From: JBBRMQ01 sp038230775
GTDB taxonomy: Bacteria; Acidobacteriota; Thermoanaerobaculia; Gp7-AA8
Assembly: GCA_038230775.1 (NCBI GenBank)
Contig: JBBRMQ010000081.1
Span: forward strand, 1-15,666
Length of the DNA: 15,666 nt
Reading direction: 5' to 3'
Of this stretch, positions 6,086 through 13,381 are shown one piece after another. The translations under genes and the position numbers were made by a program. The notes under the pieces are model-generated. The model was given only the letters and a program-made list of their open reading frames with translations. It was not told the DNA's origin and searched no databases. The number at the start of each line of letters is the position of its first letter. Position 1 is the first letter of the stretch.

Positions 6086-7057
6086 ATGAAACCCCAGAGT
6101 CCAATCTCGCGCACACAACTCACGCCGGTATGGTTGCGCCGGTTCACGAAGTTCGTCGCGTTCTCGACGCTCTTTCTGATCTTCGCCGGCGCCATGGTGA
6201 CCTCGACCGGTTCCGGCCTCGCCGTCCCTGACTGGCCGCTGTCGTACGGCATGGTGATGCCCCCGATGGTTGGCGGCATCTTTTACGAGCACGGGCATCG
6301 CCTGATCGCCGCGACGGTGGGGTTTCTCACCGTACTGCAGGCGATCTTCCTCCAACTCCGTGAGCCCAAGCGCCGCCTCCGCATCCTCGGCTGGTTCGCG
6401 GTCGGCGCGGTCATCGCGCAGGGCGTGTTAGGCGGACTGACGGTACTGTTCCTGTTGCCACCCGCGATCTCGATCGCGCACGCGGGACTGGCCGAGATCT
6501 TCTTCTGCATCAACGTATCGATCGCGTTCCTCGCGTCCAAGTGGTTCGCGCGGATCAGCAATGCGCCGCGAGGGGACGCGCCCATCGGCGGCTCGACGGG
6601 GCTGGTCGCCATCATCTACTCGCAGATTCTCATCGGTGCCCTCATGCGCCACCTCGGCGCCGGGCTCGCCATTCCTGACTTTCCGACCTCGTTCGGTCAC
6701 CTCGTTCCGTCGTTCACCTCGGGCGCGATCGCCGTCAACTTCGCGCACCGCGTGGGAGCGGCGGTGGTGGCAATCTCCATCGCCGCGATGTACATTCGCT
6801 TGCTCAGGTTCGAGCCGAAGCATCCGCTGAGGCTGGTGGGGAACATGTTGTTGCTCGTCATTCCGACTCAAATCATGCTCGGCGCCTACACCGTATGGAG
6901 CGGCAAACAGCCGGTGATCACCAGTCTGCACGTCGCGACCGGTGCCCTGACGCTCGCCTTCGCGCTGCTGCTGGCGCTGACCGCGCGCACGATTGGCTGG
7001 CGCTCGGATGCCGTATTGGCGGGCGCTCCCGCGCGCCAGGCGGAGGTACCGGTGTGA
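6086..7057 (+). CDS. ctaA: haem A synthase (COX15/CtaA family)
   Basis: This integral membrane enzyme oxidises the C8 methyl of haem O to the formyl group, giving haem A for subunit I. Its 323 residues make about eight helices in two pseudo-repeats. The conserved His ligands appear in EHGHR (His69, His71), IAHAG (His132), FAHRVGA (His221) and SLHVATG (His282). The repeated VPDWP/IPDFP loops (VPDWPLSYG near 48, IPDFPTSFG near 197) are characteristic. The ATG at 6086 is chosen because upstream in-frame sequence is a palindrome. No Shine-Dalgarno sequence is left in front of it, so translation may depend on coupling or on the hairpin. The stop overlaps the ctaB GTG (GTGA). Confidence 0.93.
   Translation: MKPQSPISRTQLTPVWLRRFTKFVAFSTLFLIFAGAMVTSTGSGLAVPDWPLSYGMVMPPMVGGIFYEHGHRLIAATVGFLTVLQAIFLQLREPKRRLRILGWFAVGAVIAQGVLGGLTVLFLLPPAISIAHAGLAEIFFCINVSIAFLASKWFARISNAPRGDAPIGGSTGLVAIIYSQILIGALMRHLGAGLAIPDFPTSFGHLVPSFTSGAIAVNFAHRVGAAVVAISIAAMYIRLLRFEPKHPLRLVGNMLLLVIPTQIMLGAYTVWSGKQPVITSLHVATGALTLAFALLLALTARTIGWRSDAVLAGAPARQAEVPV
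7042..7046 (+). promoter_or_regulatory. Shine-Dalgarno sequence setting the GTG start of ctaB-SCO
   Basis: GGAGG inside the end of ctaA lies seven bases before GTG at 7054. It fixes the start and excludes the longer in-frame extension back to 6895, which is ctaA shadow. Confidence 0.75.
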
Positions 7058-8385
7058 TCCGCGACTACCTCGAGCTGTCGAAGAGCCGCATCGTGCTGAT
7101 GGTTCTCGTGACCACGGCCGCGGGATTCTTCTATGCCGCTCCCCATGCCGCTCTTCTGCTGCTGATGCACACGCTGATCGGCACCGCGCTCGTCGCCGCG
7201 GGAACGAATGCGCTCAACGAATACGCGGAGCGCGATCTCGATGGCAGCATGCGGCGCACGCAGCGTCGTCCGTTGCCCGCGGGCCGCATCACGCCGCGCG
7301 CGGCGCTGCTGTTCGCCTCCACCGTCGCCATCATCGGCACGCTCTACCTCGGCCTCGCCGTCAACTGGCTGACCGCGGCGTTAGGCGCGTTCACCTTGAT
7401 CACGTACATCTTCATCTACACACCGCTGAAGCGGGTGTCGACGATCTGCACGCTCGTCGGAGCGATTCCGGGTGCGATTCCGCCACTCATGGGATGGACT
7501 GCCGCGACCGGACGCATCGGCACCGGCGGCCTGATCGCGTTCGCGATTGTGTTCCTTTGGCAGCTCCCGCACTTCATGGCGATCAGCTGGATTTACCGTG
7601 AGGACTATGGCCGTGCGGGCTTCGCCATGCTCTCCGTTCGCGACACGGACGGCGCCGCCGTGGGACGGCAGGCCGTGTATTACAGCATCGCGCTTCTCGT
7701 CGTCAGCGTGTTTGTGCGCCCGCAGTTCGCCGCCGTAGCGGCGGCAGCGGCGCTCCTCGTGATGAGCATTGTGTTTCTGCGCGAGCGATCGAATCGCAAC
7801 GCGCGGCGGCTGTTCATGACATCGAATGTGTACCTGCTGTTCGCCATGGCCCTTCTGGTGGCCGGCTGCAGCCAGCAGTCCACTCTTCCGAAGCTCTTTC
7901 CCGTCCCCAATGCAAAGCTCGTCGCCGACAACGGCAAGCCGGTGCAGCTGGCGGCGATGAAGGGGAAGGTGACCGTTTACGACTTCATCTTCACCAACTG
8001 CGCGGGGACGTGTCCGATGATGACGTCGACGCTGCGCCGCGTGACGAAGAGGATCAACGAGGATGCGCCGGTACAGTTCGTGTCGATCAGCGTCGATCCG
8101 CGGCGCGATACGCCCACGCAGCTCCACAACTACGCGGCGCGTTACCGCAACGATCCGCGATGGGTGTTCCTCACCGGTGACGAGAAAACGATCGTCGATC
8201 TCTCGATCAACGGTTTCAAACTCGCCGCGGCGAATGACGGCTCGGCGAACGAAGCGGTGCTGCACAGCTCCAAGTTCGCGATCGCTGACAAGCATGGCGT
8301 GATCCGCGACTACTACGGCGCGACGGCCGACGACGCCGTCGATCACGTCGCCAACACCGTTCACGATCTTCTTCGCGAAGATTGA
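7054..8385 (+). CDS. ctaB: haem O synthase fused to a SCO-type copper chaperone
   Basis: One frame of 443 residues encodes two activities. Residues 1-271 are a protohaem IX farnesyltransferase (UbiA superfamily, making haem O). They carry NEYAERDLD (55-63) for Mg/prenyl diphosphate binding, followed by RRTQRRPLPAGR, YTPLKRVSTICTLVGAIPGA, and REDYGRAGFAMLSVRDTDG. The last CtaB helix (LLFAMALLVAG, ~261-271) runs directly into Cys272, forming a perfect lipobox VAGC. The SCO1/SenC domain then runs to the end, with TNCAGTC (Cys316 and Cys320, CxxxC) and the copper-ligand His404. UbiA-family enzymes with nine helices end in the periplasm, where SCO delivers copper to CuA, so the fused topology works. 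A separate SCO could start at ATG 7816, but it would have no basic n-region and I see no ribosome binding site. Confidence 0.88.
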   Translation: MIRDYLELSKSRIVLMVLVTTAAGFFYAAPHAALLLLMHTLIGTALVAAGTNALNEYAERDLDGSMRRTQRRPLPAGRITPRAALLFASTVAIIGTLYLGLAVNWLTAALGAFTLITYIFIYTPLKRVSTICTLVGAIPGAIPPLMGWTAATGRIGTGGLIAFAIVFLWQLPHFMAISWIYREDYGRAGFAMLSVRDTDGAAVGRQAVYYSIALLVVSVFVRPQFAAVAAAAALLVMSIVFLRERSNRNARRLFMTSNVYLLFAMALLVAGCSQQSTLPKLFPVPNAKLVADNGKPVQLAAMKGKVTVYDFIFTNCAGTCPMMTSTLRRVTKRINEDAPVQFVSISVDPRRDTPTQLHNYAARYRNDPRWVFLTGDEKTIVDLSINGFKLAAANDGSANEAVLHSSKFAIADKHGVIRDYYGATADDAVDHVANTVHDLLRED

Positions 8386-8822
8386 TGGACGTCGCCCACG
8401 TCCTGCCGGCGATCAACGCCACGCTCAATGCGACCAGCGGTGGATTGCTGCTCACCGGGTACATCTTCATGAAGCGGCGCCAGATTGCGCTGCACAAGCG
8501 CTTCATGCTTGCCGCGTGCATCACATCGCTCGTCTTCCTCGTGCTGTATGTGACGAATCACTACCTCCGCCACGGCATCGTGACGAAGTTCACGGCCACC
8601 GGGCCGATCCGGCCGATCTACTTCGCGATCCTCATCTCGCACACCATCCTCGCGATCACGATCGTGCCGATGGCGATCGTTTCCGTGCGAAACGGCTTGA
8701 AGATGCGGGTGCCCGAGCATCGGCGTATCGCGCGCTGGACATTCCCGCTCTGGATGTACGTCTCGGTGACCGGCGTGCTGGTCTACTTCTTTCTGTATCA
8801 GTGGTTCCCGCCGGCTTCGTAA
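8385..8822 (+). CDS. DUF420 family membrane protein (oxidase-associated)
   Basis: The 145 residues contain four membrane helices. Conserved-looking His and basic positions occur in ALHKRFM, TNHYLRHG, LISHTIL and PEHRRIARWTFPLWMYVSVTGV, a pattern I associate with DUF420 (YozB/CtaM-like) proteins encoded beside haem-copper oxidases. CtaM is reported as an oxidase assembly factor in Gram-positive bacteria. The ATG overlaps the SCO stop by one base (TGATG); TTG at 8382 is an alternative start. It is the last gene of the oxidase run, and its 3' end overlaps the convergent metallo-hydrolase gene by 25 bases. Confidence 0.82.
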   Translation: MDVAHVLPAINATLNATSGGLLLTGYIFMKRRQIALHKRFMLAACITSLVFLVLYVTNHYLRHGIVTKFTATGPIRPIYFAILISHTILAITIVPMAIVSVRNGLKMRVPEHRRIARWTFPLWMYVSVTGVLVYFFLYQWFPPAS

Positions 8823-9604
8823 CTCATCATCTCCCCCGGCTTCAACGCCCGCACCGTCACGTTTCGCTTTGCCGCCTCGGCCAGAAGCCGCGGTTCGGCG
8901 TTCGGCGTCTCGATGTAGTCCGGATCGGAGTTGTTGCCGTAGTGGATCGGCACGAGCGTCTTCGCGCGCAGCAGGACGGCGGCGGCCACGGCCTGTTCTG
9001 GCGTGAGGTCGTACGGTTGTCCGCTGGGCGGTTTCGCATCGACGAGCTGGAAGCCGTTGATCGGCAGGAACGCGGCGTCGAACGGTCCGTACACCTTGCC
9101 GATCTCGCGGAATCCACCATGCCAGAGCGTGTCGCCGCAGTGGATGAAGCGCCGGTCGCCCGCGGTGATGATCCAGGAAACCTGCGCATCGCCGACGCCA
9201 TCGACCGCTGGAATCGGGACCAGGACGGTGTCGCCGAAGGTGAGTGGCTCGTACATGTCGACCGATCGCACTTTGAATCCGAGTGACGCCACCGTCGCCG
9301 CGATCTTCGACCAGCAGATCACCACGCCCTTAGGACCGAGGACGGTTTGGAGGGCGGAGCGGTCGAAGTGGTCGTTGTGAAGATGCGTGATCACGGCGCC
9401 GATGCGCGGAGTGCGCGCGGTCAGCGGAACGGCAACACTTTTCGAGGCATCGGAGGAGGCATCGACAAAGATCGTGGTGTCATTGATCTCCAGTCTGATA
9501 CCAGCCCACGACAGTCGTTCGATCTGAACGTTTTGCGCCGAAACCGCGTGTGCAATGAGTGTGAGCGGAGCAGCGAAGAGAAGGTGTCGTCGCGAGAATG
9601 CCAT
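8798..9604 (-). CDS. metallo-beta-lactamase-fold hydrolase with Tat signal
   Basis: The 268-residue protein begins MAFSRRHLLFAAPLTLIAHA, a twin-arginine-type signal (SRRHLL) ending near AVSA, so export to the periplasm after folding is likely. The catalytic core shows THLHNDHFD (His74, His76, Asp78, His79) for dinuclear metal binding, then IHCGDTLWH and VPIHYGN with further His/Asp ligands. The overall pattern (LSWAGIRLEI, TIFVDA) resembles UlaG/YfiT-like MBL-fold proteins of unclear substrate. The ATG at 9604 is preferred over the upstream ATG at 9628 because it places the Arg pair correctly. The gene diverges from pdxH and converges with the DUF420 gene. Confidence 0.85.
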   Translation of the reverse strand: MAFSRRHLLFAAPLTLIAHAVSAQNVQIERLSWAGIRLEINDTTIFVDASSDASKSVAVPLTARTPRIGAVITHLHNDHFDRSALQTVLGPKGVVICWSKIAATVASLGFKVRSVDMYEPLTFGDTVLVPIPAVDGVGDAQVSWIITAGDRRFIHCGDTLWHGGFREIGKVYGPFDAAFLPINGFQLVDAKPPSGQPYDLTPEQAVAAAVLLRAKTLVPIHYGNNSDPDYIETPNAEPRLLAEAAKRNVTVRALKPGEMMSYEAGGNH

Positions 9605-9695
9605 GCCCGGAAGGGTAATTCGGATCATCGCCGCGCGTTCATTCGAGTCTTGCGACGCCGCGATGAATCACGCTCATGGTATTTTTCCGCTGCCC

Positions 9696-10316
9696 ATGGC
9701 TTCCTCTGACAAGTCTTCTCTGGACGAAAACGCTCTCGAATCCGACCCCTTTGCGCAGTTCGAACGCTGGTACGACGAGGCCAAGGCGTCGCAGCCGATG
9801 GCCGAGACGATGACGCTGGCGACCTCGATGCCCGACGGCGAAGTCTCCGCGCGGCAAGTCCTTCTGAAGGGCTTCGACCGGCGCGGCTTCGTCTTTTTCA
9901 CGAACTACAACAGCCGCAAGGCCGCGCAGCTGCACGAGAATCCGCGCGCGGCGCTCGTGTTCTGGTGGCAGCAGCTCGAGCGTCAGATACGCATCGAGGG
10001 AGCGGTTTGCCGCACGACGGAAGAGGAATCGGAAACGTACTTCGCGTCCCGCCCCCGCGGCAGCCAGATCGGGGCATGGGCTTCGGAGCAGAGCAAGGTC
10101 ATCGCCGGCCGCGGCGATCTCGATGCGCGCTTCGAAGAGCTGTCGGCGACATACAAGGACCGCCCGATTCCGCGTCCGCCGCACTGGGGCGGCTATCGAG
10201 TGATTCCGATTCTCTTCGAGTTCTGGCAGGGTCGCACCGACCGTCTGCACGATCGTTTCGCGTATCGCCTGCGCGCCGACCGCAAAGATTGGGTCGTCGA
10301 GAGGCTGTCTCCGTAG
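9696..10316 (+). CDS. pdxH: pyridoxine/pyridoxamine 5'-phosphate oxidase
   Basis: This cytoplasmic FMN enzyme oxidises PNP or PMP to pyridoxal 5'-phosphate in vitamin B6 synthesis and salvage. The 206 residues match the family closely: DPFAQFERWYDEA, RQVLLKGFDRRGFVFFTNYNSRKAAQL (FMN binding), LERQIRIEG, YFASRPRGSQIGAWASEQS (substrate contacts), EFWQGRTDRLHDRFAYR, and a C-terminal WVVERLSP. The start is uncertain: ATG at 9696 gives the usual length, while ATG at 9663 adds 11 residues, and neither has a clear Shine-Dalgarno sequence. A TATTTT hexamer (9680-9685) ten bases before 9696 might be a -10 box for a nearly leaderless transcript; weak evidence. Confidence 0.93.
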   Translation: MASSDKSSLDENALESDPFAQFERWYDEAKASQPMAETMTLATSMPDGEVSARQVLLKGFDRRGFVFFTNYNSRKAAQLHENPRAALVFWWQQLERQIRIEGAVCRTTEEESETYFASRPRGSQIGAWASEQSKVIAGRGDLDARFEELSATYKDRPIPRPPHWGGYRVIPILFEFWQGRTDRLHDRFAYRLRADRKDWVVERLSP

Positions 10317-10317
10317 C

Positions 10318-10394
10318 GAGTTGGGACGTTGGGACGTTGGGAAGGGTGGGCGTGGGCTCCTTCCTAACATCCCAACGTCCTGACATCCCAACTC
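10318..10394. repeat. inverted array of GTTGGGAC-type octamers before the Rossmann-protein gene
   Basis: The left arm (10318-10345) has about three copies of an 8-base unit (GTTGGGAC). The right arm (about 10359-10394) has four reverse-complement copies with variants (GTTGGGAT, GTCAGGAC, GTTAGGAA). Both ends carry GAGTTGGGA and its complement. The element starts two bases after the pdxH stop and ends three bases before the next ATG, so it fills the intergenic space and leaves no Shine-Dalgarno sequence. Confidence 0.85.
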
Positions 10395-10397
10395 AAA

Positions 10398-11435
10398 ATG
10401 ACTTTCCTCATCTATGGCGCGAATGGTTTTGTCGGTCGCGAGATCGCCCGCACGGCCGTCGATGCCGGAATGCAGCCGATCGTAGCCGGACGCGATCGCA
10501 CGGCGATCGAGATGTTAGGCCGCGAGCTGGGCGTCGAGCCTCGCGTCTTCGGACTCGATGATCCGGCAGGGATCCAAGGCGTTGACGCCGTGCTGCATTG
10601 CGCCGGTCCGTTCATCCATACGTTCCGTTCGATTGTCTCGGCCTGCCTCGCTGCAAGAGCGCACTATCTCGACATCACGGGCGAGATTCCCGTGTATCAG
10701 GCACTGGCCGCGCTGGATGAGCGGGCGAAGTCGCGCGGCGTGATGCTGCTTCCCGGCGCCGGGTTCGATGTCGTTCCCACCGACTGTCTCGCCGTGCATC
10801 TCCAACGCCGCTTGCCGTCGGCCACGCGGCTCACGCTGGCGTTTTATGCCGTGGGGCCGGCGGGTCTCCCGCCGGGGACGCAGCGGACCATGATCGAGAT
10901 GTTGCCGCACGGTCAGCTCGTGCGGCGCGACGGAAATCTCGTTCGCCCGCGGCGTTCCGTCGAAACGAAGATGATCGATTTCGGCAGCGGCGAGGTGTCC
11001 GCCACGCGATTCACGTGGGGCGACATCTTCATGGCCCATCGAAGCACCGGCATTCCGAACATCGAGGACTACCTGGTGCTGCCGCGCTCGATGCAGAAGC
11101 AGCTGCCGCGGCTGGATCGCCTGCGCCCGCTGTTTCGCCTGCCGTTCGTTCGAAACATCCTGAAGCGTGGAGTGAAGCCGGGATCGACTCCTGCGCAACG
11201 TGCTGCCACGACGACACATGTCTGGGGCGAAGTCGAGGATGCGGCTGGAACGATCGTTCACGCACGCCTGCATGGACCAGAAGCCGGAGTGGTGTGGACC
11301 GCGCGCGCGGCACTGGCAGCGGTGCGCCGGGTACTCGCCGGCGACGTTCGACACGGTTTTCAGACGCCGGGACTGGCCTTCGGCCCCGATTTCGTTCTCG
11401 AAGCCGAAGGTGTCACGCGTGAGGATCTGGACTAG
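10398..11435 (+). CDS. saccharopine-dehydrogenase-like NAD(P)-binding protein
   Basis: The 345-residue protein begins with a Rossmann fold: FLIYGANGFVGREIAR gives GxxGxxG dinucleotide binding near 7-12, with VAGRDR after the second strand. VLHCAGPF and HYLDITGEIPVY then match the saccharopine dehydrogenase / trans-acting enoyl reductase-like group. GAGFDVVPTDCLA near 122-134 is another hallmark of these proteins. The substrate is unknown; relatives include lipid-related enoyl reductases, but nothing here proves that. No membrane helix or signal peptide is obvious. The ATG at 10398 is the only reasonable start and has an inverted repeat directly upstream instead of a ribosome binding site. Confidence 0.82.
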   Translation: MTFLIYGANGFVGREIARTAVDAGMQPIVAGRDRTAIEMLGRELGVEPRVFGLDDPAGIQGVDAVLHCAGPFIHTFRSIVSACLAARAHYLDITGEIPVYQALAALDERAKSRGVMLLPGAGFDVVPTDCLAVHLQRRLPSATRLTLAFYAVGPAGLPPGTQRTMIEMLPHGQLVRRDGNLVRPRRSVETKMIDFGSGEVSATRFTWGDIFMAHRSTGIPNIEDYLVLPRSMQKQLPRLDRLRPLFRLPFVRNILKRGVKPGSTPAQRAATTTHVWGEVEDAAGTIVHARLHGPEAGVVWTARAALAAVRRVLAGDVRHGFQTPGLAFGPDFVLEAEGVTREDLD

Positions 11436-11466
11436 CAGGTCGGAGGGCCGATCAGGAAGCCGGTCA

Positions 11467-11563
11467 TTGTCATCCCGAGCGTAGCGAGGGACCGGTGTGG
11501 GTGGGCGGCACGTAAATCGAACCTCCCACCCACACCGGTCCCTCGCTACGCTCGGGATGACAA
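11467..11563. terminator. perfect 39-bp inverted repeat between convergent genes, probable bidirectional terminator
   Basis: Arms at 11467-11505 and 11525-11563 are exact reverse complements over 39 bases around a 19-base loop. The outer part reads TTGTCATCCCGAGCGTAGCG. No T-run follows, so intrinsic termination is not certain, but a stem this strong between two converging genes should stop or protect both transcripts. The outer module belongs to the same type as the repeat at 1692-1765 (ATCC-GAGCG-AGCGA-GGA), suggesting a dispersed repeat family. Confidence 0.75.
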
Positions 11564-11569
11564 CGGCGC

Positions 11570-12106
11570 CTACTTCTTTCGGCCTCTGCGCGCCTCATCG
11601 GCGCGGATCGACTGCGTCGGCGGAAAATCGGGCTTTTTCCCGGTGATCATTCCTTTGACCACTTCGAACAGCACGACGGGCTGCGGCTTGTTCAGCTCGA
11701 GATACACCGCGAACTTGATGTTGACACCGATGAGCACGAGACGCGGATCGTCCGCCGTGCCATCATTCGCACCACCTTCGTCGCCGAACCAGGCGCGCCA
11801 ATCCGGGCGCCAGAGCTCGCGGATCTTGTCGCGGTCGCGAACGACCTTAGCCGCGCCGGACACCGAAATCCACTCTCGCGTTCGATTCTGGTAGTACGAG
11901 AGGTTGACGTTCTTGTCGTGGCGGATCTCGTCGATTTTCTCCGTCCCCTTCGCCGAAACGAACCATAGATCAGCGCCTGGCGACAGCGCCTGCGTCGCCA
12001 TCGGACGGGACACGAGAAGGCCGTCGGCACGGCGCGTCGTCAACATCGCTGTCTCGATCTTCTCCACGAGGTCATAGAATCGCTGCAGTTTCTCCGCTTT
12101 GGCCAT
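11570..12106 (-). CDS. pyridoxamine-5'-phosphate-oxidase-like FMN-binding protein (general stress protein 26 type)
   Basis: This 178-residue cytoplasmic protein has a split-barrel fold that usually binds FMN or F420. Visible family features: LVEKIETAMLTTRRADG at the start of the barrel, SRPMATQAL, LWFVSAKGTEKIDEIRHDKNVNLSYY, EWISVSGAAKVVRDRDKI, and a conserved LWRPDWRAWFGDEGG segment. A basic C-terminus (RRGRKK) follows. Relatives are induced by general stress, but their reaction is mostly unknown. The start is ATG at 12106-12104. The frame stays open far upstream, but that part is the shadow of arsC and the hydrolase. Its start codon shares two bases with that of the divergent arsC, and its stop lies just after the convergent hairpin. 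Confidence 0.87.
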   Translation of the reverse strand: MAKAEKLQRFYDLVEKIETAMLTTRRADGLLVSRPMATQALSPGADLWFVSAKGTEKIDEIRHDKNVNLSYYQNRTREWISVSGAAKVVRDRDKIRELWRPDWRAWFGDEGGANDGTADDPRLVLIGVNIKFAVYLELNKPQPVVLFEVVKGMITGKKPDFPPTQSIRADEARRGRKK

Positions 12107-12536
12107 GGAAAAAACAGAGAGCAAGCCGACTGCCACCCCGAAAAAGCGTGTGCTTTTTCTATGTACCGGAAACGCTGCGCGCAGCCAGATGGCGGAAGGT
12201 CTTGCGCGGGCGTTGCACGGCGACAAGCTGCACGTGGTGTCGGCGGGATCGCGTCCGGCGGGCTGGATCCATCCGATGGCCATTGCCGCGCTGAAGGCGA
12301 TCGGCATCGACATCTCCAACGCGCGATCCAAGGGCGCGGACGAATTCATGCACGGCGTCTTCGACGTCGTCGTCACCGTCTGCGATTCGGCCGCGAAGGA
12401 TTGTCCGATGTGGCCCGGCGCCAAGCGCATCGAGCATTGGTCGATCGAAGACCCGTCGTGGAACGGATACGATTCGTTCGTAACGACGCGAGACGATCTT
12501 GCGCGACGAATCGACGAACTGGTGGAGACGCTATGA
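12105..12536 (+). CDS. arsC: arsenate reductase, thioredoxin-coupled (low-MW phosphatase fold)
   Basis: The enzyme reduces arsenate to arsenite in the cytoplasm using thioredoxin. Of 143 residues, a hydrophilic Lys-rich lead of ~14 precedes VLFLCTGNAARSQMAE, the Cys-x2-Asn-x2-Arg-Ser loop with nucleophile Cys20. Cys93 and Cys100 (VCDSAAKDC) have the spacing of the redox cysteines Cys82/Cys89 of the S. aureus enzyme, which separates it from plain tyrosine phosphatases. HWSIEDPSW holds the general-acid Asp region. The ATG at 12105 is used; TTG at 12099 is also possible, and no Shine-Dalgarno sequence is visible. No arsenite exporter or ArsR gene lies in the window. The stop overlaps the hydrolase ATG. 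Confidence 0.9.
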   Translation: MEKTESKPTATPKKRVLFLCTGNAARSQMAEGLARALHGDKLHVVSAGSRPAGWIHPMAIAALKAIGIDISNARSKGADEFMHGVFDVVVTVCDSAAKDCPMWPGAKRIEHWSIEDPSWNGYDSFVTTRDDLARRIDELVETL

Positions 12537-13381
12537 ATTTCGGCCGGTGCAGGGGTCCCCGCATTTGGGCGTTCGCTTTCTTTCTCGCACTGTCGTGCGC
12601 GCACGTAACGACGCCGGGCTTCGTTGAGGGGCCGCAAGGGCGGCTGCACGTCGATGACGGCGGCCGCGGCGCAGCCACTCCTGTCCTGTTCGTTCACGGC
12701 AACGGTGCCAGTCTGACGCAGTGGCGCGCGCAGCTGGAGCACGTGCGGCAGTCGCGCCGTGCGGTGGCGTTCGATCTGCGCGGCATGGGGCAGTCCGATC
12801 CGGCGCGGAACGGCGACTATTCCGTTGCCGCGATGGCGGACGACGTCGATGCCGTGGCCAACGCGCTGGGGTTGAAGCGCTTCGTGATCGTCGGCCACTC
12901 GTATGGCGGCGCGGTGGTGGCGATGTACGCGGCGAGACATCCGGAGCGGATCGCCGGGGTGGTGTACGCGGACGCCGGCGGCAACCTGAAAATTACGGAC
13001 GAAGTGGCCGCAAGATTCAGCGCCGCCATCCGCAAGGACAAAGATGCCGTGGTGAAGCAGTGGTTCGCGCCGATCCTCAAGCCCTCCTCCGAAGCCGTCC
13101 GCGACGAAGTCCTCACCTCGGTTCACAACACCGCGGTCGATCCGTTCCTCGGCGCGCTCTCCGGGATGCGCAACGTCGATGTGCAACAACTCGTGGCGTC
13201 GTATCGCGGACCGAAGCTGGCGATCGCCGCCGTGGACATCGAGAACCCCGGATCGCTGCACGTGCAGATGCCCGATCTGCCGGTGAAAAAGATCAACGGG
13301 GTGGGGCACTGGCTCATGCTCGACGAGCCGACGGAGTTCAACACGCTGCTCGACGACTTCCTAGTGGAGTGTATTGGATGA
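12533..13381 (+). CDS. alpha/beta-fold hydrolase, probable lipoprotein
   Basis: The 282-residue protein has an N-terminal leader, IWAFAFFLALS then Cys22, that resembles a lipoprotein signal, so it probably sits on the periplasmic face of a membrane. The fold markers are VLFVHGNGAS (oxyanion loop, ~51-60), FDLRGMGQSD, the nucleophile elbow VGHSYGG (Ser123) and NGVGHW with the catalytic His259; Asp236 is a candidate acid. The substrate cannot be read from sequence. GGTGGAG at 12521-12527 lies five bases before the ATG, which overlaps the arsC stop (ATGA). The last seven residues and the stop lie inside a palindromic repeat (13361-13527), so the original C-terminus has probably been replaced or extended. 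Confidence 0.88.
   Translation: MNFGRCRGPRIWAFAFFLALSCAHVTTPGFVEGPQGRLHVDDGGRGAATPVLFVHGNGASLTQWRAQLEHVRQSRRAVAFDLRGMGQSDPARNGDYSVAAMADDVDAVANALGLKRFVIVGHSYGGAVVAMYAARHPERIAGVVYADAGGNLKITDEVAARFSAAIRKDKDAVVKQWFAPILKPSSEAVRDEVLTSVHNTAVDPFLGALSGMRNVDVQQLVASYRGPKLAIAAVDIENPGSLHVQMPDLPVKKINGVGHWLMLDEPTEFNTLLDDFLVECIG

Noticed and set aside
7816..8385. A separate SCO gene starting at ATG 7816
   Set aside because: No ribosome binding site is visible, its n-region lacks basic residues, and the frame is continuous with CtaB. Kept as an alternative, not annotated.
12075..12080. TAGAAT as a promoter for arsC
   Set aside because: It lies 24 bases before the ATG inside the opposite gene with no -35 element; too weak to annotate.
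12107..13309. Long minus-strand open frame continuing upstream of the FMN-binding protein
   Set aside because: It lies opposite arsC and the hydrolase, both with clear motifs; its translation is Arg/His-rich shadow sequence with no domain.
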